A DNA stretch of 60,758 nt from Candidatus Acidiferrum typicum (GTDB lineage: Bacteria; Acidobacteriota; Terriglobia; Acidiferrales; UBA7541). Every line of letters starts with the position of its first letter. Within the stretch, counting starts at the first letter, position 1. The translations under genes and the position numbers were made by a program. Below, piece after piece: positions 26,972 to 35,707 of this stretch. The stretch is taken from the NCBI GenBank assembly GCA_025463055.1, contig JAOAPV010000083.1:1-60758 (forward strand). The letters are read 5' to 3'. The notes below the pieces were generated by a model. The model was not told the DNA's origin, searched no databases, and saw only the letters and a list, made by a program, of their open reading frames with translations.

Positions 26972-28624
26972 CTACGGCTGAACTGGCACATCTACGGTCT
27001 GCGTTGAGTCGGCGCTGACCTGCACCAGCTTCCCTCCGGGCAAATACTTCTGAATCACGCCAGGCGTGAACCAGTCCAGCTCCCATCCGTTCTCAATAGC
27101 CACCGCGGTGTACTTACCCGGGTGTACGGCGGGAAGATTGAACGAGCCGTCCGAGTCGCTCTGGTCGCGCCGAAACAGCTCAAGGTTACGTTCGGGATCT
27201 TCCGGAACGAGCACCACCATCACGCCGTCCATCGGCTTGCCGCCCTTCAGCGCGACACCTGAAATCTTCCCCGTCCCTCTCGAAAGCACCACACTTAGTT
27301 TTACGTCTTGCCCGGCGGCGATCTCCAGAGTGTGTCCGCTAACCTTTGCGCCGGTTGCCGATAACGCTCTGATCGCACCGGCCGGCGGTTGTCCAACGAG
27401 CAGATCGTAAGTCCCGGGAGGTACGGACCCCTTAAGGCTAAACTCGCCACGTTCGTCCGCTTGCATCAGATACTCTTCGTTGGCAGCTCCGCTGCTCAGC
27501 CGCAGACTCATTGGCGAAGTACGCTTAGCGTTATCGTCGAACTTCATCACGCCGCTCACGCTCGACGATGGCGCCGCGTCCGACGTGTTGATGTCCGTGT
27601 CTCCCGCAAGCTGAATGTTGTTCCATCGCGTATTCGACTCTCCGTCTTTTGAAGAAACCAAACCAAGCCGCAATTTGCCGGGAGGAAGTCCGGAGATTTC
27701 GAAAAGCCCCGGAGCGATCTGTTGGGTGTTGGTCTGCACTCCCATTTTCGATCCGTTGCTCAAGGTTTGTGACACTTGCGCCCACACGTTTTCGGGCTCC
27801 GAGGACGTCGCGGAATGAATGAGGACGTGCAGCGCCGGAACCGGCTGAAGCGAGAAATCGGCGACTTCAGCGTCGCCGGCATGCAAAGTAATAGGAACTG
27901 CTTCCGCGAGATTCTCTGCATGGGAGAAGAAAGTGACGGGATATACGACATCCAGCTCCGGCTCCCCGTTCGTGATTTCCTGATATGTCGTTTGCCCCGA
28001 CGAATCGGTTAACTGGATATGCTGGTGTGTTCTCCGTTGCGCGTACCAGGGTTGCGCGGAAACGGCCACGAAATAGACGCCGGGCAGCAGGTAGCCCAAG
28101 CGATAGCGGCCCCTGTCGTCCGTGTTTACCTCGCGCTCCCGCCAGGTTGTGTGCCGCCCAAAACGTATTGTCTGGTGAAAGAGAATTGCCTGCGCGTTGC
28201 GTACTGGCTCGTTGCGTTCGTCAAGTACTTGGCCGGAGATGGATGCTGTAGGGCGCAAATCGAATCGCAAGTGTTCGGTGTCCAGATCGGGTCCCACAAT
28301 GATAGCCGTCGAAAACTGTGCGTGCTGCTTGTAGACCTGCTGGATGTAGCCCTTATGGTTACCAAAGAGCACGTAGTGGCCTGGCGAAAGATTCTTGAAC
28401 CTGAACCGTCCGTCCTCCCCGGTCATCACGAATTGCTCCGAGTCGCGCACGCCCTGCGCGGTAAGAAATACCTGTGCCTGGGAGAGTGGCTGGCTGGTTA
28501 GAGCATCAACAACCGTCCCGCTAACGAGTAGATTCTGCGCCGAAGGTTGCGCCGTCGGCTTCACGTTCGATTGAGTAAACAAGCCAACGGCTAAAAGCAT
28601 CGCGCACGAATATCGTAAGATCAC
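26972..28624 (-). CDS. secreted protein with carboxypeptidase-regulatory-like domains (first)
   Basis: This 550-residue exported protein has a signal sequence (about 1-18) and several beta-sandwich modules of the carboxypeptidase-regulatory type. They are recognisable as VSGTVVDALTSQPLSQAQVFL followed by GEDGRFRFKNLSPGHYVL, then ISGQVLDERNEPVRNAQ with DDRGRYRLGYLLPGVYFV, and further copies near residues 390 and 460. No catalytic domain is seen, so it is probably an adhesive or binding protein of the envelope; the same modules front TonB-linked receptors in Acidobacteriota. It starts four bases after the stop of a sister gene of similar build, so the two are co-transcribed. Confidence 0.82.
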   Translation of the reverse strand: MILRYSCAMLLAVGLFTQSNVKPTAQPSAQNLLVSGTVVDALTSQPLSQAQVFLTAQGVRDSEQFVMTGEDGRFRFKNLSPGHYVLFGNHKGYIQQVYKQHAQFSTAIIVGPDLDTEHLRFDLRPTASISGQVLDERNEPVRNAQAILFHQTIRFGRHTTWREREVNTDDRGRYRLGYLLPGVYFVAVSAQPWYAQRRTHQHIQLTDSSGQTTYQEITNGEPELDVVYPVTFFSHAENLAEAVPITLHAGDAEVADFSLQPVPALHVLIHSATSSEPENVWAQVSQTLSNGSKMGVQTNTQQIAPGLFEISGLPPGKLRLGLVSSKDGESNTRWNNIQLAGDTDINTSDAAPSSSVSGVMKFDDNAKRTSPMSLRLSSGAANEEYLMQADERGEFSLKGSVPPGTYDLLVGQPPAGAIRALSATGAKVSGHTLEIAAGQDVKLSVVLSRGTGKISGVALKGGKPMDGVMVVLVPEDPERNLELFRRDQSDSDGSFNLPAVHPGKYTAVAIENGWELDWFTPGVIQKYLPGGKLVQVSADSTQTVDVPVQP

Positions 28625-28628
28625 GGCG

Positions 28629-30287
28629 TCAATCTCCGATGTGCACCACTTCCAGTTCGATTTTTGCTTTCTGGTTAGGCGTCAGGGAAACGTCCCGCGC
28701 TTTCGTCACATACTTGCGCACGACATCCGGGTTCCCGTATTCGAGTTCGTCAGGATTATCAACAGCTAAAATCTTGTACTCTCCGGGCGCGAGCTGCGGG
28801 ATTTGAAACGAATGCACAGTGTTTGTTAGGACCACGTTCCGCTGCGGCACCGCGTTCGGAGAGTTTGCCGAAATGACGATGATTGTGGCGGACTCGCTTC
28901 CGGGGCCGAAAGCAAGGCTTCCCTCGAGGGTGGCGAAGTCATCGCGCAACACAATCTCAATGGGCTGGTTGGAGCCTCCGGGCGCGACCGTCAAGCTTTG
29001 CTCGAGCAGATCGACCGAGCCGGAGCGCGCAGATTGCACGTAGGGCGGCCCGCTCGGATTGACCTCTACCGAGTACAACCCGGGAGGAACGTTGCGTATC
29101 GCGGGCGTGGGATCCTCGTCCGTAACGGATTGCGAGAATTCCTGTTGCTGCATAAACAGATGCTGCTGCGGCTTGAGCACCACGCGTGCAGGACTGTATT
29201 GCGGTGTGCGCATCTGGTTCCGCCCACCCGAAGAAAAGAAATAGCTTGTAGTATCGACCTGTGGCTCGTTGCGGGTTGTTTCTAACCTGATATTCACGGG
29301 AATCACCGCGCTCGGGAGCAGCGCCAAATGCACGCTGCCGAGGTCGGAAGTGATGTTCAGCCGTTGCGATGCATAACTCTGCTGGTTCGTCTTTGGGTCC
29401 TGCGATTCGGCCGTAACCGTGCACGCGCCGGCCGGCACCCACGAACTCCGGAACGTTCCCCGCGCCTCATCAAACTGAACTCCTGCTCCTATCGGCTGCC
29501 CCGAAGCGCTGACCATCTGCATAGTGACTCCCTGCTCTGGCCCATACCCGCTGACAGTTCCCGAAATGCGGTAAAACGGCTGCGAGGACAGGCTCAAGTT
29601 GATTTCGGCGTGCTTGCCTGGAGTAATTTCGACGCTTGCAGCAGAAGACAAATCCGGAGCACCTGGATAAAAAACGCCGGGATAACCGCGGGCACCCCCT
29701 TGCGAAAGCCTGGCGGGAAACGACGCGGGCCAAGAGCTTGGGCCCACGAACACAAAATACTTGCCGGGCTGCAGCTCGGCCTGCCGGAATTCGCCTTGCT
29801 CATCGGTGCGCACGTTGCGGCTGTTTTCGCGAGTCCTCTTGCCATTTTCAACGCGCTCCCAGAGTATTTGCACCGGCATATATCCCAATGGCTCCCCATT
29901 GTCACCAGTAATGCGGCCGTAGACGATTCCCTCCGGAATCAGCTTCAGCGTTACCGGACGTTCCTCCTCCGTATTAACCAACTTAAGAGGCGCGCCGTTG
30001 CGCCGAATCTGCTCCGGGGAAAAATAGCCCGGCTTCTGCACCGAAACCTGGAAGCTGCCGTTCGGCAGGCCTTCAAATTGGAATTTGCCGTCGGGTCCGG
30101 TGAGCATGGCACGTTGGCGCGCGCCGTAAAGCTGGACGAGCGCGCCGCTAACAGCTTCGCCCGTAACGGAATTTACAACTGTCCCACGAGCGTCGTAGGT
30201 GCGCGGCGCAGCCTGGAATTGTAGATTTGCAAACAGTGTGTTGGGTACGACCAAGAGGAGCAGGGCCGGCAGCATCCTGTCGAACAT
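28629..30287 (-). CDS. secreted protein with carboxypeptidase-regulatory-like domains (second)
   Basis: The 552-residue product has a signal peptide (about 5-22) and repeated regulatory-type beta-sandwich modules: ARGTVVNSVTGEAVSGALVQL with GPDGKFQFEGLPNGSFQV, VYGRITGDNGEPLGYMPVQIL with DEQGEFRQAELQPGKYFV, and later RNVPPGLYSVEV and QIPQLAPGEYKIL. It resembles the downstream gene in layout and probably arose by duplication. The ATG at 30287 is chosen because AGGTGGG precedes it; the longer start at 30335 adds 16 residues before the signal peptide. Function is unknown. Confidence 0.82.
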   Translation of the reverse strand: MFDRMLPALLLLVVPNTLFANLQFQAAPRTYDARGTVVNSVTGEAVSGALVQLYGARQRAMLTGPDGKFQFEGLPNGSFQVSVQKPGYFSPEQIRRNGAPLKLVNTEEERPVTLKLIPEGIVYGRITGDNGEPLGYMPVQILWERVENGKRTRENSRNVRTDEQGEFRQAELQPGKYFVFVGPSSWPASFPARLSQGGARGYPGVFYPGAPDLSSAASVEITPGKHAEINLSLSSQPFYRISGTVSGYGPEQGVTMQMVSASGQPIGAGVQFDEARGTFRSSWVPAGACTVTAESQDPKTNQQSYASQRLNITSDLGSVHLALLPSAVIPVNIRLETTRNEPQVDTTSYFFSSGGRNQMRTPQYSPARVVLKPQQHLFMQQQEFSQSVTDEDPTPAIRNVPPGLYSVEVNPSGPPYVQSARSGSVDLLEQSLTVAPGGSNQPIEIVLRDDFATLEGSLAFGPGSESATIIVISANSPNAVPQRNVVLTNTVHSFQIPQLAPGEYKILAVDNPDELEYGNPDVVRKYVTKARDVSLTPNQKAKIELEVVHIGD

Positions 30288-30375
30288 AAGCCCACCTACC
30301 GGGTTTAGGCATGTACTAACCAGTGCAGTGTACACCGCCTGAGATGCTCATTTGTTCGATAAATTTGCCTGACAC

Positions 30376-30409
30376 GGGTAGGGAATTGGGACTGGGTAGG
30401 GAATTGGGG
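30376..30409. repeat. short tandem repeat, 18-bp period
   Basis: GGGTAGGGAATTGGG occurs twice at an 18-bp period in the 243-bp gap between the second secreted-protein gene and the next plus-strand gene. No other feature was recognised in that gap. Confidence 0.6.
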
Positions 30410-30531
30410 CGTCGGGCTCTCTAGTCACGCCCGCAAAACTCGTCACGCCGACGATTGATCCCCAAAGGAAGTCTCGCACTTTATCCTGCTCGCCGTTCCG
30501 CCAAGTTGTCCTGTAAGCTCCAGGAATTCCT

Positions 30532-31242
30532 ATGCTCGGACCTGTGCTCGACACTTACAAGACGAACGTGCGTATGACCGCGTACACCGTAGTCTTGGGC
30601 GTGACCTTCTGCACACCGCTCTGGTTCGCCTTCCGGGAAACCAAAAGCCCCGCCGCGAGGATCACCTTCTTGGCTGTGCTCGCTTTCTTCGCTCTCCTGA
30701 TCGCCGAGCGCCTCACCGCCCGCGCCTACCTCCACGACAACGGCATTTCCTACCACAGTATTCTTAACCACAAGGAAATCCGCTGGGTCGAAGTCGAGCG
30801 GCTCTATTACGGCGCGCATCAAGTCTCGGCGCACGTGATTCCCTTGGGCACGTTCTATCAGCTCAAGTTGCTCGACCAAAACGGCCAAAAGCTCTCCTTA
30901 GGCGATCGCGTAGGACGCATCGCCCAACTCGCAGAAAAAATCGCGCAGTATACCTACGAACCTCTGCTGCAGAAAGCCACTCACAATTTCGATCGCGGCG
31001 AAGAACTCGATTTCGGTCTAGTTCGCGTAAGCCGTTCCGCCGGACTCAAGGTCAAGAGCTGGTCCAGCTACACCACAATCCCGTGGGCGGACCTGGCCGC
31101 CTATAAACTCGACGCCGGCAACTTCTATCTATGGCGCGTAGGACAAAAACACACCAATGGCATCCCCACAGAGCGCATCCCGAACGCCTGGGTTCTCCTC
31201 GGCCTGCTAAACACCGTCTCCAACCAGAAAAGTCGCGACTAG
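30532..31242 (+). CDS. hypothetical protein with two N-terminal membrane spans
   Basis: The 236-residue product has hydrophobic segments near residues 17-34 and 42-58, followed by a soluble part that looks like a repeated PH-like or bPH fold (DNGISYHSILNHKEIRWVEV, then VKSWSSYTTIPWADLAAYKL). A membrane-tethered sensor or scaffold would fit, but I do not recognise the family with certainty. The two W-containing strands preceded by IRW and IPW are the best clues. It appears monocistronic. Confidence 0.7.
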   Translation: MLGPVLDTYKTNVRMTAYTVVLGVTFCTPLWFAFRETKSPAARITFLAVLAFFALLIAERLTARAYLHDNGISYHSILNHKEIRWVEVERLYYGAHQVSAHVIPLGTFYQLKLLDQNGQKLSLGDRVGRIAQLAEKIAQYTYEPLLQKATHNFDRGEELDFGLVRVSRSAGLKVKSWSSYTTIPWADLAAYKLDAGNFYLWRVGQKHTNGIPTERIPNAWVLLGLLNTVSNQKSRD

Positions 31243-31387
31243 GAGATGCGAGAGTAAGTGGAGATTTAATTACGCTGTCACGCGTCTGCGGTTGCCCCGC
31301 ATTGAATCACGCCAAGCAGGAGACTTGATGCACAGTCAGTTTAGCTAGGTACGGTTTTGTGACGAGGGCGCCCATGTAACAGGCAAA

Positions 31388-31792
31388 CTACGCGGCGAGT
31401 AGCCTTTCCAGGGACTCGATTAGCGGAGCCAAGCCGTCCGTTTTGGAGACGATGATCGTGACGCCGAACCCCGGCGATATCGCTCCCCGCAGCTGCTCGG
31501 CGTAAAGCGTGAACAGGACGATGGGAACCTTGGGCATCGTGTTCCGCAGCACCATTGCCGCCTCCACTCCGTTCATTAGCGGCATGGCTAAATCCATGAT
31601 CACAAGATCCGGCTGGAGCTCCCTGGCTTTTTTGATCGCTTCCACGCCGTCCGAGGCCTCTCCACAAACGCGGAACTTCGTGAGAGCCTGCACAGCGGAG
31701 CGAATTACGGACCGCTCGAAGTGGCTGTCGTCAGCTATTAGGATTGTTCTGACCTGCGGGGCATCGTGCGGCTCTGCATGGTTGTCTTGCAG
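31388..31792 (-). CDS. single-domain response-regulator receiver, start unresolved
   Basis: The translated frame holds a whole receiver domain: the acidic pair in TILIADDSHFE, the phospho-acceptor Asp in DLVIMDLAMP, the switch Thr in VLFT and the Lys in SKTD. There is no output domain. The frame has no ATG ahead of the first strand; options are a CTG at 31792 or a GTG at 31693, and the latter would cut off the acidic pair. ATGs at 31779 and 31764 lie in another frame and would join by a one-base change near 31750. It may therefore be frameshifted or use a rare start. No kinase gene is adjacent. Confidence 0.6.
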   Translation of the reverse strand: MQDNHAEPHDAPQVRTILIADDSHFERSVIRSAVQALTKFRVCGEASDGVEAIKKARELQPDLVIMDLAMPLMNGVEAAMVLRNTMPKVPIVLFTLYAEQLRGAISPGFGVTIIVSKTDGLAPLIESLERLLAA

Positions 31793-31804
31793 GTTGGCGG
31801 CCTA

Positions 31805-32352
31805 GCACCAGACGGTTGGCCAATGAACGACTGGGCGGCGTTTGGCATCCTACGAACATTCCTACACCTTGTCTGCCGAATGCAATACAAGAAACACCCG
31901 AGCACCTTGGCTCCTCACCATGGCTCCTTGTGACCGGATCCTCGGCGTACCCGCAATCGGTTACGTTTTTCAATCGCTTGCAGCCTCTTTGGCCAAGACG
32001 TGGGGTGTGGGTATACCCTGCACCTCATCCCGCCTTCGTCCTTATGGACAAATGGTTTTGCGCGCCCTTGATTTCATGCTCTTACGAATTGCTCTTCGCG
32101 CAAACCCTTCCTTTTCAGAGCCATCCGCATTGCCCGGGGGCGTCACCCTCTCCGCTTTCCAAAACTTCCGACCTCGGATCGGCGCGCTCGCGCCGATCGT
32201 CCTCCATGCACCCGCCACTACTCCTCGCTAACCACCACCACTACCCCACTGCCCACTTCCTCTTCACGCTTGACTTTGCATCGCGAACAAAGTATTGCAG
32301 CAAATGCAAAACGCATCGATCACCCGCAGCTCCTGTCGCCGGAGGCTCGCCC
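31805..32352. other. long leader upstream of lactate/glycolate permease
   Basis: About 550 bp without a believable gene. The frame upstream of the permease stays open but translates to a Pro/His/Ser-rich, non-homologous string. A possible promoter lies near the 3' end; see the separate entry. Confidence 0.45.
32270..32298 (+). promoter_or_regulatory. possible sigma-70 promoter for permease
   Basis: TTGACT (32270-32275) and TATTGC (32293-32298) are 17 bp apart and end 54 bp before the proposed TTG start. The -35 match is good and the -10 match is weak. Confidence 0.3.
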
Positions 32353-34155
32353 TTGAACACTACCTGGACCCAAGTCTACGACCCCTTTGGCCACTGGTGG
32401 CTTTCCGCGCTCGTTGCCGCACTACCCATCATCGTACTCTTCACGTTGTTGGCCGGGCTTCGCGTCAAGCCGCATTGGTCCGCTCTCGCCGGAGCCGCAA
32501 CCGCCGTCCTCGTCGCCATCCTCGTCTTCCACATGCCGGCGTCCCTGGCTGGCGGTAGCTTTCTCTACGGTGTCGCCACCGGCTTGATGAATATCGTCTG
32601 GATCGTCGTAGCCGCTGTCTATCTCTACGACATCTCCGTCAGCACCGGCGATTTCGAGATCATGAAAGCCTCCGTGGGCGGTATCTCTTCGGATCGGCGC
32701 CTGCAATTACTACTCGTTGCTTTCTGCTTTGGCGCATTCATCGAGGGCTGCGCCGGATTCGGCTCTCCGGTCGCGATCGCCGGCGCCTTCATGATCGGTC
32801 TGGGATTCAAGCCGTTTCACGCCGCCGCGCTGAACCTCATTGCTAACACCGCGCCAGTGGCCTGGGGCGCGATCGGGACTCCGGTGCATATGCTCGCCGC
32901 CGTCACATTGCTTCCCGAAGCCGACATGAACGCGATGATTGGGCGCATTCTGCCAATCACCGCCCTGATCGTACCTTTCTGGCTGGTTCGCGCCATGGTT
33001 CCGTGGAAGGAAACATTTGAGGTTCTGCCCGCCATCCTTGTTGTCGGAATTTCGTTTGCGTCCATGCAATTTTTCTGGTCCAACCACATGGACAGCAACT
33101 TGGTGGATATCACCGCCGGCCTCTTCTCGTTGCTCTGTACGGTGATTTTCCTGCTCTTTTGGAAGCCAAAACGCATCTGGCGTTTTCCTGAAGATGTCGA
33201 GACGCCCGTGCCGGGAGCACCATTGCCCGCGGCTACAACCGCGCGGGCCATGAACACTGCACAGCCAGCGTCGGGCGCCGGTTCCGCGCAGCCCGCGCTC
33301 ACCTCCAGTTCCGCGCAGCCCGCGCTCACCTCCAGTTCCTCGTACACCACCGGCCAGATTTTCAAAGCGTGGATCCCGTTCCTGATTCTCTCCGTTTTTG
33401 TTTTTCTTTGGGGCTACAAGCCCGTCAAAGACTACATGAACGTGCACACCACCCCCGCTTGGCTCACCGCTGAGGGAAAACCCAACGGAGGATGGAACAC
33501 GCCGATGCATCGCAAGATTTCCCGCGACAAGCCCGTAGTCCCCAAACCAACTCCGGAAGGCGCCAAGTTTCCGTTCATTTGGTTCTCCGCCACCGGGACC
33601 GGCTGCTTCCTTGCGGCAATCGTCGGCGGACTGATTCGCGGCGTGCGGCCCGTAAAGCTTATAAAAATTTTCGGCTACACGCTTTTCCGAATGCGATTTG
33701 CGGTGCTGGCCATTTCCGCCATGCTCGGGCTCGGCTTTGTCACTAGATATTCGGGGACAGACGCCGTCTTGGGCCTCGCGTTCACGCATACGGGATGGTT
33801 CTACCCATTCTTCGGAACTTTTTTGGGCTGGCTCGGAGTCGCGCTGACCGGCAGCGACACTTCCTCGAACGCGTTGTTCGGCAGTTTGCAGCGCATCACG
33901 GCGGAACAACTTCACTTGGATCCAATTCTGATGACAGCGGCGAACAGCGCCGGGGGCGTGATGGGCAAAATGGTCGACGCGCAATCCATTTGCGTCGCTA
34001 CCGCCGCCACCAACCAACTCGGCAACGAAGGCATCATATTCCGCTTCGTGTTCTGGCATTCGATCGCGCTCGGCGCAATCGTCGGCATCATTGTCATGCT
34101 GTATGCGTACGTATTCCCGCACCTGGTTCCGCACGGTTTGACCTTCATCCGCTGA
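32353..34155 (+). CDS. L-lactate/glycolate permease (LctP family)
   Basis: This 600-residue, multi-span proton symporter belongs to the LctP family, which takes up lactate and glycolate. Family blocks include WTQVYDPFGHWWLSALVAALP at the N-terminus, GCAGFGSPVAIAGAFMIGLGF, NTAPVAWGAIGTP, and near the end SDTSSNALFGSLQ with NSAGGVMGKMVDAQSI. The TTG at 32353 is preferred: GGAGG lies seven bases upstream and the protein then begins where relatives do. Residues ~295-330 form an Ala/Ser/Thr/Gln-rich cytoplasmic insert with a duplicated nine-residue unit. The next three genes encode GlcDEF, as in the E. coli glc locus with its GlcA permease, so glycolate is a likely substrate. Confidence 0.93.
   Translation: MNTTWTQVYDPFGHWWLSALVAALPIIVLFTLLAGLRVKPHWSALAGAATAVLVAILVFHMPASLAGGSFLYGVATGLMNIVWIVVAAVYLYDISVSTGDFEIMKASVGGISSDRRLQLLLVAFCFGAFIEGCAGFGSPVAIAGAFMIGLGFKPFHAAALNLIANTAPVAWGAIGTPVHMLAAVTLLPEADMNAMIGRILPITALIVPFWLVRAMVPWKETFEVLPAILVVGISFASMQFFWSNHMDSNLVDITAGLFSLLCTVIFLLFWKPKRIWRFPEDVETPVPGAPLPAATTARAMNTAQPASGAGSAQPALTSSSAQPALTSSSSYTTGQIFKAWIPFLILSVFVFLWGYKPVKDYMNVHTTPAWLTAEGKPNGGWNTPMHRKISRDKPVVPKPTPEGAKFPFIWFSATGTGCFLAAIVGGLIRGVRPVKLIKIFGYTLFRMRFAVLAISAMLGLGFVTRYSGTDAVLGLAFTHTGWFYPFFGTFLGWLGVALTGSDTSSNALFGSLQRITAEQLHLDPILMTAANSAGGVMGKMVDAQSICVATAATNQLGNEGIIFRFVFWHSIALGAIVGIIVMLYAYVFPHLVPHGLTFIR
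33282..33335 (+). repeat. 27-bp in-frame tandem duplication inside permease gene
   Basis: Two perfect 27-bp units (33282-33308 and 33309-33335) encode SAQPALTSS twice in the linker loop of the permease. This is a likely slippage site that preserves the frame. Confidence 0.85.
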
Positions 34156-34204
34156 TGGGGCAAGCTTTTTCCAGGGAGCACCCCGCAGTCCCGGAAAGGC
34201 AACC

Positions 34205-35707
34205 GTGGCCACCGGCATTTCGCAACCGCGCGAAACGCACATTGTTGACGCGAGGATTGTTGATGCGAGGATTTTTGACGAGCTGCGCGAAATTGTCGGC
34301 CCGCGCGGCCTGATCACTTCGCGCGAAGAGCTGCACACCTATGAGTGCGACGGCCTGACAAATTTCCGCGTGCTGCCGCGCGCGGTCCTGCTGCCAGATT
34401 CCACCGAGCAAGTCCAAAAAATCGTGCGCGTGTGCCACCGCGAAAAAATTCCATTCGTCGCACGCGGCTCCGGCACAGGGCTGAGCGGCGGCGCGCTGCC
34501 CGTGGAAAATGGCGTGGTAATCAGCCTTACTCGCATGAATAAAATCTTGGAAGTAGACATTCCGAACGCGCGCGTTACTGTGGAACCGGGGGTGATTAAT
34601 TTGGATGTGACCGCGCGCGTTGCGCCGCAGGAATATTTTTACGCGCCCGATCCTTCTTCGCAGTCGGTGTGCAGCATCGGCGGAAACGTTGCGGAAAATT
34701 CCGGCGGCGCGCACTGCCTGAAATACGGATTTACCACCACTCATGTTCTGGGACTAGAAGTTGTGCTCGCGGACGGTTCGCTGGTGCATTTGGGCGGAAA
34801 GACTTTGGATGCGCCTGGATACGATTTGATGGGCGTTTTCGTCGGGTCGGAAGGGACGCTGGGGATCGCGACGAAAATTATTCTTCGCATTGTAAAACGG
34901 CCGGAATGCGTGCAGACCCTGCTCGCGGCTTTTCCTTCCACGAATGAAGCGGGCGCGGCGGTGAGCGACATGATCGCGGCGGGCATGCTGCCGGCTGCGA
35001 TCGAGATGATGGACAATTTGGCGATTCAGGCTGCGGAAGCGGCGGTACACGCGAACTATCCCAATTGCGGCGCGCTGCTGCTAGTAGAATTGGATGGCCC
35101 AGTGGCGGAAGTTGCGGCACTGATGGCGCACGTGAACGAAATTTGTAAGAAGAGTGGCGCGTGGGAAATTCGCGTGGCGCAATCGGATGCGGAGCGCGCG
35201 CTGGTGTGGAAGGGCCGGAAGGCGGCGTTCGCGGCGATGGGGCGAATTTCGCCGAATTATATTGTGCAAGACGGAGTGATTCCGCGCACGGAACTGCCGA
35301 ATGTGATGCGGGAAATCGGGCGGCTTAGCAACGAAGCGGGATTGCGCGTGGCGAATGTGTTTCACGCAGGAGATGGGAATTTGCATCCGCTGGTTTTGTA
35401 TGACCGCAGAATTTCCGGACAAGAAGAAGCGGCGGAAACACTTTCCGGCAAGATTTTGGAGTTGTGTATCGGGGCGGGCGGGTCGATTACCGGCGAGCAC
35501 GGCGTTGGCGAAGACAAGAAAAAGATGATGTCGAAAATGTACAGCGAGCCGGATTTGGAGACGATGCAGCGGGTGCGCTGCGCGTTTGATCCTCTGAATC
35601 TTTCGAATCCGAGCAAGGTTTTTCCGCGGCCGCGGCTGTGCGGAGAAAAGCCCGGCGAGTATGTAGCTCATCCTTTGGAAACGGCGGGAATCGCGGAGCG
35701 GTTCTGA
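34205..35707 (+). CDS. glcD: glycolate oxidase subunit GlcD
   Basis: The FAD-binding catalytic subunit oxidises glycolate (or D-lactate) to the 2-oxo acid, passing electrons through GlcE/GlcF to the respiratory chain. It has 500 residues. The FAD-PCMH fold shows VARGSGTGLSGGALP, PDPSSQSVCSIGGNVAENSGG and GYDLMGVFVGSEGTLGIAT. The C-terminal cap has FHAGDGNLHPLVLYD and GSITGEHGVGEDKKK. The GTG start has GGAAAGG five bases upstream. Near the N-terminus VDARIVDARIFD reflects a small in-frame DNA duplication. The glcE ATG follows the stop directly. Confidence 0.95.
   Translation: MATGISQPRETHIVDARIVDARIFDELREIVGPRGLITSREELHTYECDGLTNFRVLPRAVLLPDSTEQVQKIVRVCHREKIPFVARGSGTGLSGGALPVENGVVISLTRMNKILEVDIPNARVTVEPGVINLDVTARVAPQEYFYAPDPSSQSVCSIGGNVAENSGGAHCLKYGFTTTHVLGLEVVLADGSLVHLGGKTLDAPGYDLMGVFVGSEGTLGIATKIILRIVKRPECVQTLLAAFPSTNEAGAAVSDMIAAGMLPAAIEMMDNLAIQAAEAAVHANYPNCGALLLVELDGPVAEVAALMAHVNEICKKSGAWEIRVAQSDAERALVWKGRKAAFAAMGRISPNYIVQDGVIPRTELPNVMREIGRLSNEAGLRVANVFHAGDGNLHPLVLYDRRISGQEEAAETLSGKILELCIGAGGSITGEHGVGEDKKKMMSKMYSEPDLETMQRVRCAFDPLNLSNPSKVFPRPRLCGEKPGEYVAHPLETAGIAERF

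Noticed and set aside
31816-32352. Upstream extension of the lactate/glycolate permease
   Set aside because: The translation is Pro/His/Ser-rich without homology, and TTG 32353 has GGAGG at correct spacing and the family N-terminus.
32710-34338. 542-codon minus-strand frame opposite the permease
   Set aside because: Shadow of the permease gene; low-complexity charged translation and no ribosome-binding site.
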